Assembly: GCF_023502425.1 (NCBI RefSeq)
Contig: NZ_JAMFMA010000001.1
Coordinates: 868,001 to 932,000 of the forward strand
Source: Flagellimonas spongiicola
GTDB taxonomy: Bacteria > Bacteroidota > Bacteroidia > Flavobacteriales > Flavobacteriaceae
DNA: 64,000 bases
Reading direction: 5' to 3'
This document shows positions 17,171 to 26,940 of the stretch, piece by piece. A program made the position numbers and the translations under genes. The notes below the pieces were generated by a model, which saw nothing but the letters and a program-made list of their open reading frames with translations, did no database searches and was not told where the DNA came from. Position 1 is the first letter of the stretch. Every line of letters begins with the position of its first letter.

Positions 17171-19564
17171 GTGAAGAAACTAAAGAAAGTACTTTTAGTA
17201 CTACTTAGCCTTGTTCTCCTTGTCGTAATTTCCGTTTTGATCTTTGTGCAAAGTCTTAAGCCAGACTACAGTGGCACCAAATCCATGGCAGGACTTTCCG
17301 ACGAGGTAAATGTGTATTTCGATGATTTTGGTGTCCCACATATCTATGCCCAAGATGAAGCAGACGCGATAAAAGCATTGGGTTACGTTCATGCCCAAGA
17401 TCGTTTGTGGCAAATGGAATTGTTACGCAGAGTTGCCAAGGGGAAGTTGTCAGAAGTGTTTGGTGTGGATTTGGTAGAGACGGATAAGTTTTTCTTGTCT
17501 CTGGGAATCGATGATAATTCTGTGGAAGCAGTTGCAAATGCAAATAATGAGAGTAGGGCGGTCATGCTTTCCCAAGCCTATTTGGATGGTGTCAACCAAT
17601 TTATTGAAGAAGGACCAACACCTATTGAATTTTATCTTACCGGTTTGGAAAAGGAACCATTCGAGCTTAAGGATATTTATGATGCCATGGGCTATATGGC
17701 ATTTAGTTTTGCAATGGCCCATAAGACAGACCCGTTCTTAACTGACATCAAAAACGAGCTGGGCGAGCAATATATTGCTGACATGGCAGTGTATTCGGAT
17801 ACTTCCACAGTTTGGATAAAGAACTATAGAAACGCAAAAAAAGATAGTCTTGAATTGGATATTACCGCAAGTGTCTTTAATGCTTTGGAAAAACTACCGA
17901 TTCCACAATTTGAAGGCAGTAATAGTTGGGTCATAGCGCCTGATAAAACCAAATCCGGAAAGGTAATATTGGCAAATGATCCACATATTTCTTACGCGCA
18001 ACCATCTGTTTGGTATGAAGCACATGTCAGTACCCCAACGTATGAAAAATACGGTTACCATTTAGCGGGGGTCCCATTTCCGATGCTAGGGCATGACCGA
18101 AAGTTGGCATACGGTATGACCATGTTTGAGAATGATGATATTGACTTTTATCAAGAACAGGTAAACCCAGCAGATAGCACTCAATATTTAACTGAGGAGG
18201 GGTGGCAATCTTTTGAATATGTATCCAAGGAAATCAAAGTGAAGGATGCCGAACCGGTTTCCTTTACCATCAAAAAAACACGACATGGGTCGTTGGTAAA
18301 TAACATTGCAAAGCAAATATCAGGTGAAACACCCATAGCTATGTCCTGGATTTATACCAAATTGGAAAACAAGGTGATGGATGCCGTATATGATATGAGC
18401 CATGCGACCAATCTAGATGAATTTAAGGCTTCTTTGCCCAAAATCCACGCACCTGGGTTAAATATTATGTATGGCGATGCCGAGGGTAATGTTGCTTGGT
18501 GGGCCACGGCCAAGCTTTATCAAATGCCGGACAGCGTTTCTACCAAACTCGTTATGGATGGAACTTCCGGAAAGGACGAGCCTATACGGTATTTGGATTT
18601 TGAGGAGAATCCATCAGCAATTAATCCACCATGGAACTATGTCTACTCGGCTAATAACCAGCCGGATTCCATTGCTGGCATGCTTTATCCAGGATATTAT
18701 CTCCCTGAAAATCGCGCTATGCGTATTGTCAATCTTCTTGAAGGAAAAAGCGATTGGGACAAGGAATCTTCCGCTGAGATGATTCTGGATGCAACATCTA
18801 TGGTAAATCCAGCTTTAGTGACCGAACTGATAAAACTGTTGGATGTATCCCATTTGACAGAAGAGCAATTGGTTCAGGTAGATGCCTTGCGAAATTGGGA
18901 TGGTTCCTATACGTTGGATGCCATTAGTCCAACATTATATCACAGATGTGAATACTACATGGTTAAAAACACCTTTTTGGATGAATTGGGTGAAGAGAAG
19001 TTCCAGCAGTTTTTGGGAACGCATGTTTTTAAAAGGCAAATAGCACATGGTGCACGAATGAAGGATGGCATTTGGTGGGACGATATTCGTACTAAGGATA
19101 AGGTTGAAACTCGGGATGAAATTGTACTTAAGTCATTTGCGGAAGCATGGGAATCCTTGGTGACGGATTTCGGCACGGATACCTCACAATGGCAGTGGGG
19201 GAATGTTCATACTTTGGAACACCCGCACCCTATAGGTCAAGTTGAATCCTTAAGAAAATACTTCAATGTTGGGCCATTTCCGGTTAATGGAACACGTGAA
19301 GTCATCAACAATATGAATTTTACCTATGATGGTTCAGGTTTCTACAAGGTCAATGTCGGGCCCTCTACACGAAGGATCATTGATTTTTCCGATGTTGAAA
19401 ACAGCATAAGTATACTTCCAACCGGTCAATCAGGGAATCCGTTCAGTAAACATTACAAGGATCAAGCGGAAATGTTTGTCAATGGCGAATTCCGCAAAAT
19501 GATGATGAACCAAGAAGAAATCATTGAAGAATCAGCATCCAAACTCATTTTCACACCAAATTAG
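17171..19564 (+). CDS. Penicillin acylase family (S45) N-terminal nucleophile hydrolase
   Basis: A 797-residue periplasmic or membrane-anchored amidase with a long hydrophobic N-terminal anchor (about 6-28). Family marks are FGVPHIYAQDEADAIKALGY, HAQDRLWQMELLRR and the autocatalytic site before SNSWVI: cleavage between Gly249 and Ser250 would free the beta-chain nucleophile Ser250. The substrate-side ANDPHISYAQPSVWYE follows. Relatives hydrolyse beta-lactam side chains, acyl-homoserine lactones or other amides. The natural substrate here is unknown. The start is GTG at 17171. It is 77 bases after dsbD and 185 bases before the DUF4249 operon. Confidence 0.9.
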   Translation: MKKLKKVLLVLLSLVLLVVISVLIFVQSLKPDYSGTKSMAGLSDEVNVYFDDFGVPHIYAQDEADAIKALGYVHAQDRLWQMELLRRVAKGKLSEVFGVDLVETDKFFLSLGIDDNSVEAVANANNESRAVMLSQAYLDGVNQFIEEGPTPIEFYLTGLEKEPFELKDIYDAMGYMAFSFAMAHKTDPFLTDIKNELGEQYIADMAVYSDTSTVWIKNYRNAKKDSLELDITASVFNALEKLPIPQFEGSNSWVIAPDKTKSGKVILANDPHISYAQPSVWYEAHVSTPTYEKYGYHLAGVPFPMLGHDRKLAYGMTMFENDDIDFYQEQVNPADSTQYLTEEGWQSFEYVSKEIKVKDAEPVSFTIKKTRHGSLVNNIAKQISGETPIAMSWIYTKLENKVMDAVYDMSHATNLDEFKASLPKIHAPGLNIMYGDAEGNVAWWATAKLYQMPDSVSTKLVMDGTSGKDEPIRYLDFEENPSAINPPWNYVYSANNQPDSIAGMLYPGYYLPENRAMRIVNLLEGKSDWDKESSAEMILDATSMVNPALVTELIKLLDVSHLTEEQLVQVDALRNWDGSYTLDAISPTLYHRCEYYMVKNTFLDELGEEKFQQFLGTHVFKRQIAHGARMKDGIWWDDIRTKDKVETRDEIVLKSFAEAWESLVTDFGTDTSQWQWGNVHTLEHPHPIGQVESLRKYFNVGPFPVNGTREVINNMNFTYDGSGFYKVNVGPSTRRIIDFSDVENSISILPTGQSGNPFSKHYKDQAEMFVNGEFRKMMMNQEEIIEESASKLIFTPN

Positions 19565-19685
19565 AATGCGTTAACAAAGAATTCTGCGATAAAGTGAATG
19601 AATTGTTATCATAATGTTGATTCAACCTTACTATTGATGATAATCTGTTAATTTTTAACAATTTTTTACAAATTATCACATTATG

Positions 19686-19722
19686 TGTTAAATTAGAGCA
19701 AGCTAATTCAAATAGTTTAACA
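19686..19722. promoter_or_regulatory. Nested inverted repeat ahead of the DUF4249 operon
   Basis: TGTTAAA and TTTAACA (19686-19692 and 19716-19722) enclose a second perfect pair, AATTAG and CTAATT (19691-19696 and 19703-19708). The element lies 28 bases before the first gene of the operon. It could fold in the leader RNA or serve as an operator. The 185-base gap has no clean TAnnTTTG box. Confidence 0.4.
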
Positions 19723-19749
19723 TACCTCATACATCAATCAATTTGTAAG

Positions 19750-20499
19750 ATGCTTTACAACCTTAAAAAGCCAATAGGGGCCTTGATGGCCTTAGGCATT
19801 TTTGTGTCCAGCTATGGCCAAGATTCGCAAGAAATAGATTACTACAACCTTTTCGATAAAGCTGTTGGAATAGAAAACACCGATCTCTATCAAGGTGAGA
19901 TTTATACAGAACAGTATCGAACCATAAACGAAAACACACAATACTTCAGAAGTAGGGACTTTCTAAAAGGAAGTCTGTGCTATGAAGGAAAGTGTTATTA
20001 TGACCTGGATCTAAAGTACGATGTCTTCTCGGATGAAGTGCTTTTGAAACTTATTACCAAAGCAGGTGGTGGCACCTTGAAACTGTTTAAGGACAAACTG
20101 GATTCCTTTACCATTGACGGGGTAGATTACATCAAACTGGATAGAAGTAACGCAGATGGATTGAATTTGTATGGATATTATTCTATTGCATATGTTAGTC
20201 CACGCTATACCTTATATACAAAGTACACCAAAAAGAGTTTTGATAGAAAGGACCGTAGTTCGCTCTATTACGAGTTTTTGGATGGACCAAGTGAACACGT
20301 GTTGCTTTATCAAGGTAAATACCATATTGTCAATACTAAAAAGGACAATATCATGGTCTTTCCTGAACTAAAAAAGGAAATCGACAAATTCTACAATCTG
20401 GCAAGGCGCTTGAGGAAAACCGACTCCAATGGTTTTCAAGTAGGGCTCTTGAAACGTTTGGATATTTTACTTACCCAACCTATAAACACTTCTAAGTAA
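19750..20499 (+). CDS. Secreted protein of unknown function, first gene of the DUF4249 operon
   Basis: A 249-residue protein with a signal peptide (cleavage near SSYGQ) and no membrane segment afterwards, so periplasmic or secreted. I do not recognise a named family. The body is rich in aromatic residues and predicted strands, with one Cys pair close together (SLCYEGKCYYDLDL) that could form a disulfide, and a basic helical C-terminal part (KKEIDKFYNLARRLRK). The stop overlaps the receptor start by one base (TAATG), so it is co-translated with the TonB-dependent receptor. I infer a periplasmic accessory of that system. Confidence 0.7.
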   Translation: MLYNLKKPIGALMALGIFVSSYGQDSQEIDYYNLFDKAVGIENTDLYQGEIYTEQYRTINENTQYFRSRDFLKGSLCYEGKCYYDLDLKYDVFSDEVLLKLITKAGGGTLKLFKDKLDSFTIDGVDYIKLDRSNADGLNLYGYYSIAYVSPRYTLYTKYTKKSFDRKDRSSLYYEFLDGPSEHVLLYQGKYHIVNTKKDNIMVFPELKKEIDKFYNLARRLRKTDSNGFQVGLLKRLDILLTQPINTSK

Positions 20500-23273
20500 T
20501 GAAGAAAATTTTCATGTCTTTCATGCTTCTCGTAAGCATGCAATACGCATTGGCTCAAGAATCCATTCCAAGGATTTCAATATCGCTTACTAATGTTAGT
20601 GTTTTAGAGGCACTACAGGCCATAGAGGAAAAAACGGATTACCAATTCTATTACTTGGAGGAATGGGTTGAGGACGTCAGGGTTTCTGGCACCTACGAGA
20701 ATACACAGGTAAGTCTTATACTGGATGATTTGTTCAAGGATACGGTACTGAATTTCTACATCGCTGAGGACAATAAGATTTTTCTTTTACAAAACAGCCA
20801 AATCTACGATACCTTGCCCAAGGATTTCTTTGGGAAATCTGAGACCTTGGAAGATGACGGACCTAGTTATGATGATATCCAAGATTTAGGACCATTATTC
20901 TTGAATGCAGAAGATAGTGGAGTTTCACGAGGGATGCCAGTCGTGAAAATTGGACGTGAAAACCGAAACAATCGCCAACGTACCTTTACGTTAAGAGGTA
21001 AGGTGACAAATGCGCGTAACGGCCAACCTATACCAGACTTGGCCATTATTGTTGAAGGCGATTCGGGAGGAACTTCTACCAATGCCAACGGAAACTACAG
21101 TTTGGAACTTCCAGTAGGTGAAAATGTGATTCGAACCCAAGGTTTGGGGATTCAGGATTCAAGAACCAAAATCATACTTTATAATAATGGTACCTACAAC
21201 TTTGATTTAAACGAAAGTGTTGAAGCACTGGATGAAGTTGTTGTACAAGGTAATTTGGACCGAAATGTAGAAACCGCTATTACTGGGGTCACCTTGATTG
21301 AAGTGGAGAAAATCAAAAATATCCCGTTGGTACTGGGTGAAAGGGACATTCTGAAAGCAGCTGTAACTTTACCAGGGATCACTACGGCTGGTGAAGGATC
21401 CGCAGGTTACAATGTTCGTGGGGGTAGAACGGATCAGAATTTAATTCTTTTGGACAATGGGGTAATCTATAATCCATCGCATTTCTTTGGTATATTTTCG
21501 GCAATCAATCCTTTTTCAACGGGTTCTGCGGAAATTTATAAGGGTAATGTTCCGGCCGAATTTGGAGGTAGGCTATCTTCTGTTTTCGATATTACTACCA
21601 AAGATGGAAATACAGAAAAATTTTCCGGTGAAGCCTCTATTGGTCCTGTTACCAGTAATATTGTTTTGGAAACTCCTATTGTAAAAGACAAATCCGCCTT
21701 GCTGGTAGGGGGTAGGGCTACTTATTCGGATTGGATTCTTCAAGCATTGGATGATGAGCAATTGAACAATAGTACGGCATCTTTCTTTGATGTAGTTGCC
21801 AAGTATAACCATACCATCGATGATAAGAATGAAATCAAGGCAACAGGATATTTTAGCCGTGATGAATTCAGTATCACTTCCGATTCCATATTCGATTATA
21901 GCAATCGATTGGTTTCATTGAAATGGGATCACAAATTCAGTGAAAAAACTACAGGTAGTGTTATACTTTCAAATAGTGAATACAAATTTGGTATTGAGTT
22001 CGATGGGGAGTCCAACGATGATTTCGACTTAGGGTACAAGAACAATGAGACCGAAGTAAAGTTGAAAATGAAATACCTGCATAGCGATAAACATAAATTT
22101 GATTTTGGTATCTCCAGTAAGCTTTATGTCGTTGATCCAGGAGATATAGTTCCTTTGGGTTCAGATTCTGAAGTGACTTCCTTGACAATACCCCAGGAAA
22201 AAGGCCTGGAATCCGCCGTGTTTTTGTCAGACAGCTATGAGGTCAATGATAAATTATTGATAGATATAGGGATGCGATTCTCTTTTTATGCAGCCCTAGG
22301 AGCTTCAGCACAACGCATATACCAAGACAATGCACCTAGAAATAGTGGAACATTTGTAGAAGCCCAGGATTTTGACAATAATGAAGTTATAGAAACCTAC
22401 GGTGGACCAGAAGCCAGAGTTTCGGCTCGCTACTTTATAACACCTGATTTCTCAATAAAGGCTAGTTTGAATAATGCCTATCAATACATCCATACATTAT
22501 CGAGCAATACCACTGTTTCACCAACAGATACATGGAAACTCTCTGATTTGAACATCAAACCGCAGGAGGCCTATCAAGCTTCACTTGGACTTTATAAGAA
22601 TTTTGAAGGAAATAAGTATGAATTAAGCCTAGAGGGGTATTATAAAAAACAAACCAATTTATTGGATTATAAGGTTGGAGCGCAATTACTATTGAATGAG
22701 GCCATTGAAACCGAAGTGATTCAAGGAGATGGCAAGGCTTATGGTGTTGAATTCCTCTTAAAGAAAAATGAAGGAAAATTAAATGGCTGGCTTGGCTATA
22801 CATATTCTCGTTCTTTTGTGAAATTAGATAGTGAGTTTGGAGAAGAAAGAGTGAACAATGGAGAGTTCTTCCCTTCCAATTTTGACAAGCCCCATGACAT
22901 CAGTTTGGTGGCTAATTATAAGTTTACAAGACGCTTTAGTGCATCGGCAAACTTTGTTTATCAAACAGGTAGACCGGTTACGTTCCCAATCGGAAGTTTC
23001 GCATTCAACAACTCCGAGTTTGTTTTTTATAGCGACAGGAACAAGTTTAGAATACCAGATTACTATCGATTGGATTTGAGTTTCAATATGGAAGGCAACC
23101 ATAAGATCAAGAAGTTCGCACACAGCTTCTGGAGCTTTTCAATTTATAATGTCCTCGGCAGAAACAATCCATATTCAGTATTCTTTGTAACCGAAAATGG
23201 AGATATCAAAGCATACCAAAGCTCAATATTCGCGATACCTGTACCAACCATAACCTACAATTTCAAGTTCTAA
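20499..23273 (+). CDS. TonB-dependent receptor with STN and carboxypeptidase-like domains
   Basis: A 924-residue outer-membrane receptor. In order: signal peptide (ending LAQ), STN domain (about 23-100, ISLTNVSVLEALQAIEEKT), an acidic linker, a carboxypeptidase-regulatory-like immunoglobulin domain (about 165-245, RGKVTNARNGQPIPDLAI), the plug (about 255-380, with NVRGGRTDQNLILLDNG and EFGGRLSSVFDITTKDG) and a 22-strand barrel ending in the aromatic YNFKF. Such receptors import bulky substrates using TonB energy. STN domains often relay a signal to an anti-sigma factor, but no sigma or anti-sigma gene is beside it. It is followed after two bases by seven DUF4249 lipoproteins, its presumed surface partners. 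Confidence 0.92.
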   Translation: MKKIFMSFMLLVSMQYALAQESIPRISISLTNVSVLEALQAIEEKTDYQFYYLEEWVEDVRVSGTYENTQVSLILDDLFKDTVLNFYIAEDNKIFLLQNSQIYDTLPKDFFGKSETLEDDGPSYDDIQDLGPLFLNAEDSGVSRGMPVVKIGRENRNNRQRTFTLRGKVTNARNGQPIPDLAIIVEGDSGGTSTNANGNYSLELPVGENVIRTQGLGIQDSRTKIILYNNGTYNFDLNESVEALDEVVVQGNLDRNVETAITGVTLIEVEKIKNIPLVLGERDILKAAVTLPGITTAGEGSAGYNVRGGRTDQNLILLDNGVIYNPSHFFGIFSAINPFSTGSAEIYKGNVPAEFGGRLSSVFDITTKDGNTEKFSGEASIGPVTSNIVLETPIVKDKSALLVGGRATYSDWILQALDDEQLNNSTASFFDVVAKYNHTIDDKNEIKATGYFSRDEFSITSDSIFDYSNRLVSLKWDHKFSEKTTGSVILSNSEYKFGIEFDGESNDDFDLGYKNNETEVKLKMKYLHSDKHKFDFGISSKLYVVDPGDIVPLGSDSEVTSLTIPQEKGLESAVFLSDSYEVNDKLLIDIGMRFSFYAALGASAQRIYQDNAPRNSGTFVEAQDFDNNEVIETYGGPEARVSARYFITPDFSIKASLNNAYQYIHTLSSNTTVSPTDTWKLSDLNIKPQEAYQASLGLYKNFEGNKYELSLEGYYKKQTNLLDYKVGAQLLLNEAIETEVIQGDGKAYGVEFLLKKNEGKLNGWLGYTYSRSFVKLDSEFGEERVNNGEFFPSNFDKPHDISLVANYKFTRRFSASANFVYQTGRPVTFPIGSFAFNNSEFVFYSDRNKFRIPDYYRLDLSFNMEGNHKIKKFAHSFWSFSIYNVLGRNNPYSVFFVTENGDIKAYQSSIFAIPVPTITYNFKF

Positions 23274-23275
23274 AA

Positions 23276-24496
23276 ATGGGGATGTTCAAGAAACATATCG
23301 GTTTTTTGACAGCTTTGTCCATTGGGATTTCCCTAGTAGGATGCGTGGAGGAATTTGAGCCAGAATTGCAGGAATTTGAAGATAACCTGGTGGTAGAAGG
23401 TACCATTACCAATGAGCTCAAACATCAGACAATCTATTTGAATCGCACGTATACTTTTGAGGAAGAGCAGCCTTCTGCGGAGGTTAATGCCACCGTAACA
23501 GTAGAAGGTGGAGGAAATGTTTACGCCTTTCAGGAATCAAGGCCAGGAACGTATACTTCGATCAATGAATTTAGGGCACAACAAGGCACCCCATATCAAC
23601 TGCGGATTTCTACCCATGATGGTGTGAAATATCATTCTTCAGAAATGCAATTACCGAATTCCACGGATATAGATGAATTGTATGTGGAACGTTTCACCAC
23701 TGATTTGGATGAAGAAGGTGTAGGGATATTCATTGACAATGAAAACGTGTTGGATGGTTCAAAAAACTATCGGTATGAATTTATTGAAACCTATAAGGTT
23801 ATTGCCCCAGATTGGAATAACACGGCATTGATAAATGTGCCGGATGTTGTGTGTGACCGCACGGTGAAAACAACTCGGGAAAGAGATGAACAGGTCTGTT
23901 ATACCACAGTGGCTTCCAATGCTATTATCTTGGCGAATACGGAAAACTTAAGTGGTAATAATCTAAGAAGGTTTCAGATACGTTTCATTAATAGGGATAA
24001 CTACATCATATCGCATCGTTACAGTGTGCTGGTACGCCAATATGTGCAATCAAATGAGGCCTATTCCTTCTATGAAACCTTACGTGATTTCTCGGGTTCT
24101 GAAAGTATCTTTTCAGAAACACAACCCGGATTTTTAGAAGGAAATATTCAAGAAGATGTCAATACGGGTAGAAAAGTCCTTGGCTTCTTTGATGTAGCTA
24201 CAGTATCTGAAAAAAGATTGTTTTTCGATTATGAAGATTTGTTTCCAGGTGAAGAACTTCCGCCGTATGCCGATCCTTGTCAAAGGTCAGCACCAAAAAT
24301 TGCCGAAGGCCATGGACCGGAACCACGTTGCATTCTTGAAAGTTTGGTGAACCTGGACTTGATACGATTCATAACCGATAATGAAGAATGGGAAGGGCCA
24401 CAATCAGATGGTGGGCCATTTATAGTTGTTCCTCGAGTATGTGGGGATTGTACGGTATTGGGCACCACGGAAGTGCCGGAATTTTGGTTTGAATAA
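23276..24496 (+). CDS. DUF4249 surface lipoprotein, copy 1 of 7
   Basis: A 406-residue lipoprotein. The signal peptide ends in the lipobox LVGC with Cys23, and the acidic stretch after it (VEEFEPELQEFED) resembles the export signal that sends Bacteroidota lipoproteins to the cell surface. Conserved DUF4249 segments are an N-terminal strand with VVEGTITNELK, the central RDNYIISHRYSVLVRQ, QPGFLEGN, LPPYADPC and the terminal VCGDC with EFWFE. Six non-lipid Cys are present. It starts two bases after the receptor gene and its stop is directly followed by copy 2. Function is inferred from context: a substrate-binding or lid partner of the TonB receptor. Confidence 0.88.
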   Translation: MGMFKKHIGFLTALSIGISLVGCVEEFEPELQEFEDNLVVEGTITNELKHQTIYLNRTYTFEEEQPSAEVNATVTVEGGGNVYAFQESRPGTYTSINEFRAQQGTPYQLRISTHDGVKYHSSEMQLPNSTDIDELYVERFTTDLDEEGVGIFIDNENVLDGSKNYRYEFIETYKVIAPDWNNTALINVPDVVCDRTVKTTRERDEQVCYTTVASNAIILANTENLSGNNLRRFQIRFINRDNYIISHRYSVLVRQYVQSNEAYSFYETLRDFSGSESIFSETQPGFLEGNIQEDVNTGRKVLGFFDVATVSEKRLFFDYEDLFPGEELPPYADPCQRSAPKIAEGHGPEPRCILESLVNLDLIRFITDNEEWEGPQSDGGPFIVVPRVCGDCTVLGTTEVPEFWFE

Positions 24497-25702
24497 ATGG
24501 TTGACAAAGTGAAGTATAATTTCCATAAATCAGGAGTTTTGATACTTACAATACTAGTAGGGCAGTCCTGTATTGAAGAATTTGATGCCAGCTTTGAAGA
24601 TTTTGAAAGTGCCATTGTAATAGAAGCTACCGTAACGGATATTAACGAATTTCAACAAGTAAGATTGACCCGCACCTACGAATTCGAAGCAGACGGGCCA
24701 TCTGCTGAAACCAATGCTAATGTTTCAGTTAATGGAGGCGGCGTTGTCTACGAATTTGTAGAAGTTTCTCCCGGTATCTACAATTCTGTTCTAGAGTTTG
24801 CAGCGCAAAGCGGAGTTGCCTACCAACTACATATAACCACTCAGGATGGCCGATCATATAGCTCTTCGGAAGAGAATTTACCCGCAGTCATAGGGCTGGA
24901 TAGGCTATATGCGGATAGAATCACATCAGATCTGGGGCAGGAAGGTGTCGCAATTTTTGTGGATAGTTCGGATGAATCGGAAAACACTAGGAATTTCAGG
25001 TATGAATATGAAGAAACGTATAAAATCATTGCCCCGGATTGGAACAATTTTGAGCTGAAAAGTACCGGTATTGAATGTGGTGTTGACGTTATCCCCAAAA
25101 CAGAACAAAATCAGGTTTGTTTCGCAACGGGTATTTCAAATGATCTAATATTGGCCAGCACAGCTGACTTGGACGAAAACCGAGTCGAAAGATTTATGGT
25201 TCGATTTATGGATCGAAACAATTACATTATTTCACACCGATATAGCATAAAAGTTAGACAGTATACACAATCAAATGCCTCCGCCGCATTCTATAATGCA
25301 CTTGATCAGTTTTCAAGTAGTGAGAGTCTGTTTTCAGAAAGTCAACCAGGATTTTTGGCTGGGAATGTTACATCTGATTTGAACCAAAATGAAAAAGTAT
25401 TGGGCTATTTTGATGTAAGCTCTGTTTCAGAACAACGGATTTTCTTCAATTATGATGATTTGTTCCCAGGAGAAACGCTCCCTGATTATGTCAATCCTTG
25501 CATGGAGATTGCACCAATGCTGATCAGTCAGGGTGGCGCGCGCTGTGTATTAAGTGCAATGGTTGATGCCAATCAAGTTAGTTATTTGGATTTAAATGAA
25601 GATCCTCCTGCTGAACAAGGACCATATTTAGTAGTGCCCCGAGAATGCGGAGATTGTACGGTACTTGGTGCTAATGTTACACCAGAATTTTGGACGGAAT
25701 AA
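24497..25702 (+). CDS. DUF4249 surface lipoprotein, copy 2 of 7
   Basis: A 401-residue paralogue with lipobox VGQSC (Cys25) and the same domain order as copy 1, ending in ECGDCTVLG and PEFWTE. The ATG at 24497 begins on the base after the copy 1 stop. It belongs with copies 1 and 3 by its ETNANVSVNGGG-type beta segment and keeps all six mature Cys. The proline-cysteine motif is NPC here where the others have DPC. No ribosome binding site separates it from copy 1, so re-initiation is likely. Confidence 0.88.
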   Translation: MVDKVKYNFHKSGVLILTILVGQSCIEEFDASFEDFESAIVIEATVTDINEFQQVRLTRTYEFEADGPSAETNANVSVNGGGVVYEFVEVSPGIYNSVLEFAAQSGVAYQLHITTQDGRSYSSSEENLPAVIGLDRLYADRITSDLGQEGVAIFVDSSDESENTRNFRYEYEETYKIIAPDWNNFELKSTGIECGVDVIPKTEQNQVCFATGISNDLILASTADLDENRVERFMVRFMDRNNYIISHRYSIKVRQYTQSNASAAFYNALDQFSSSESLFSESQPGFLAGNVTSDLNQNEKVLGYFDVSSVSEQRIFFNYDDLFPGETLPDYVNPCMEIAPMLISQGGARCVLSAMVDANQVSYLDLNEDPPAEQGPYLVVPRECGDCTVLGANVTPEFWTE

Positions 25703-25704
25703 CT

Positions 25705-26928
25705 ATGATGAAAAAACTATTTTTCGATATAAAAATAGTAATGGCACTTCTGTCATTTGCTACTTTTATGGCCTGTATTGAGCCCATTGATGTGGTTTTT
25801 GAAGACTTTGAAAGCGCCATTGTTGTAGAAGCAACCATTACAGATCAGATGGAGTTTCAACGGGTGTTTTTAACGCGGTCCTATGAATTTGAGGCTGATG
25901 GTCCATCAGCAGAGTCCAATGCAAATATCAGTGTTTTTGGTGGTGGTAATACATACAATTTCGTGGAGAGTTCTCCTGGTGTCTATAGATCAGCGCAAGC
26001 TTTTGCGGCCCAGTCCGGTACGGCATATCAATTACGTATCCAGACACAAGATGGAAGAAATTACTCTTCATCGGAAATGACTTTATCCGCAGTAACACAG
26101 ATAGATGAAGTAAGAGCGGAACGAATAACCAATGATTTGGGCGAGGAAGGAATCGGGATTTTTGTGGACAGTTTTGACCCTACTGGAAATTCTATGAATT
26201 ATCGCTATCAGTATGAAGAATCATATCGAATAATTGCTCCTTTTTGGACACCACTTGATTTAGAGAAAGTTCCACCGGAGGAAGCTACGGAATTGTGTGA
26301 AGTTAGAGTGATTCCTGATGTGACTTCAGAACAAATATGCTATAGAACTGATTTTTCCCAAGCTATTATTCAAACCAATACCAGTGATTTGGATGAAGAC
26401 CGGGTAAGCAATTTTATGGTTCGCTTCATTAATAGAAACAACTATATCATCTCTCATCGGTACAGCATATTAGTGCGTCAGTTTGTGCAGTCAAATGAGT
26501 CCTTCAATTACTATGAAACGCTTAATGAGTTTTCTGGGAACGATAGCTTTTTCTCACAGACACAACCAGGCTTCCTTGAAGGCAATCTAAGTTCAGATAC
26601 CAATGAGGAAGAAAAGGTTTTAGGCTATTTTGACGTATCATCAGTTAAGGAGCAACGCATCTTCTTCAATTATGAAGACCTGTTCCCTAATGAAGAATTG
26701 CCACCTTACATAGATCCATGTCAATTAGGTGCACCTCCTTTGCGCACTCCAAGTGTTCCAACTAGGTGCGTTTTAAGCACACAGGTGGAAGAAAACTTGG
26801 TAGGTTACATTGATGTAAACGAAAGTGCAGCTATTGGTCCTGGGCCTTTTATTATTGTGAATAAGATTTGTGGAGATTGTCAGGAAATTGGAAGTGTGGA
26901 CGTTCCAGAATTTTGGATTGAAGAGTAA
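25705..26928 (+). CDS. DUF4249 surface lipoprotein, copy 3 of 7
   Basis: A 407-residue paralogue with lipobox FMAC (Cys24) and a VFEDFESAIVVEATIT strand shared with copy 2. It has a six-residue-longer loop before the first mature Cys (PPEEATELC) and an extra final Glu (PEFWIEE). The terminal motif is ICGDCQEIG where the others have CGDCTVLG or CGDCKVLG, so this copy is somewhat diverged there. The ATG at 25705 lies two bases after the copy 2 stop. The in-frame TTG at 25690 is inside copy 2 and is less likely. Confidence 0.88.
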   Translation: MMKKLFFDIKIVMALLSFATFMACIEPIDVVFEDFESAIVVEATITDQMEFQRVFLTRSYEFEADGPSAESNANISVFGGGNTYNFVESSPGVYRSAQAFAAQSGTAYQLRIQTQDGRNYSSSEMTLSAVTQIDEVRAERITNDLGEEGIGIFVDSFDPTGNSMNYRYQYEESYRIIAPFWTPLDLEKVPPEEATELCEVRVIPDVTSEQICYRTDFSQAIIQTNTSDLDEDRVSNFMVRFINRNNYIISHRYSILVRQFVQSNESFNYYETLNEFSGNDSFFSQTQPGFLEGNLSSDTNEEEKVLGYFDVSSVKEQRIFFNYEDLFPNEELPPYIDPCQLGAPPLRTPSVPTRCVLSTQVEENLVGYIDVNESAAIGPGPFIIVNKICGDCQEIGSVDVPEFWIEE

Positions 26929-26940
26929 TGGATTGATTTA

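Noticed and set aside
17171..19564. Penicillin-acylase-family gene considered as an acyl-homoserine-lactone quorum-quenching enzyme.
   Set aside because: The family covers many amides and nothing in the sequence or neighbourhood selects lactones.
25690..25704. Upstream TTG starts for DUF4249 copies 3, 5 and 6.
   Set aside because: They lie inside the preceding gene and only add polar residues before the signal peptide. The ATG codons at or next to the preceding stop are more natural.
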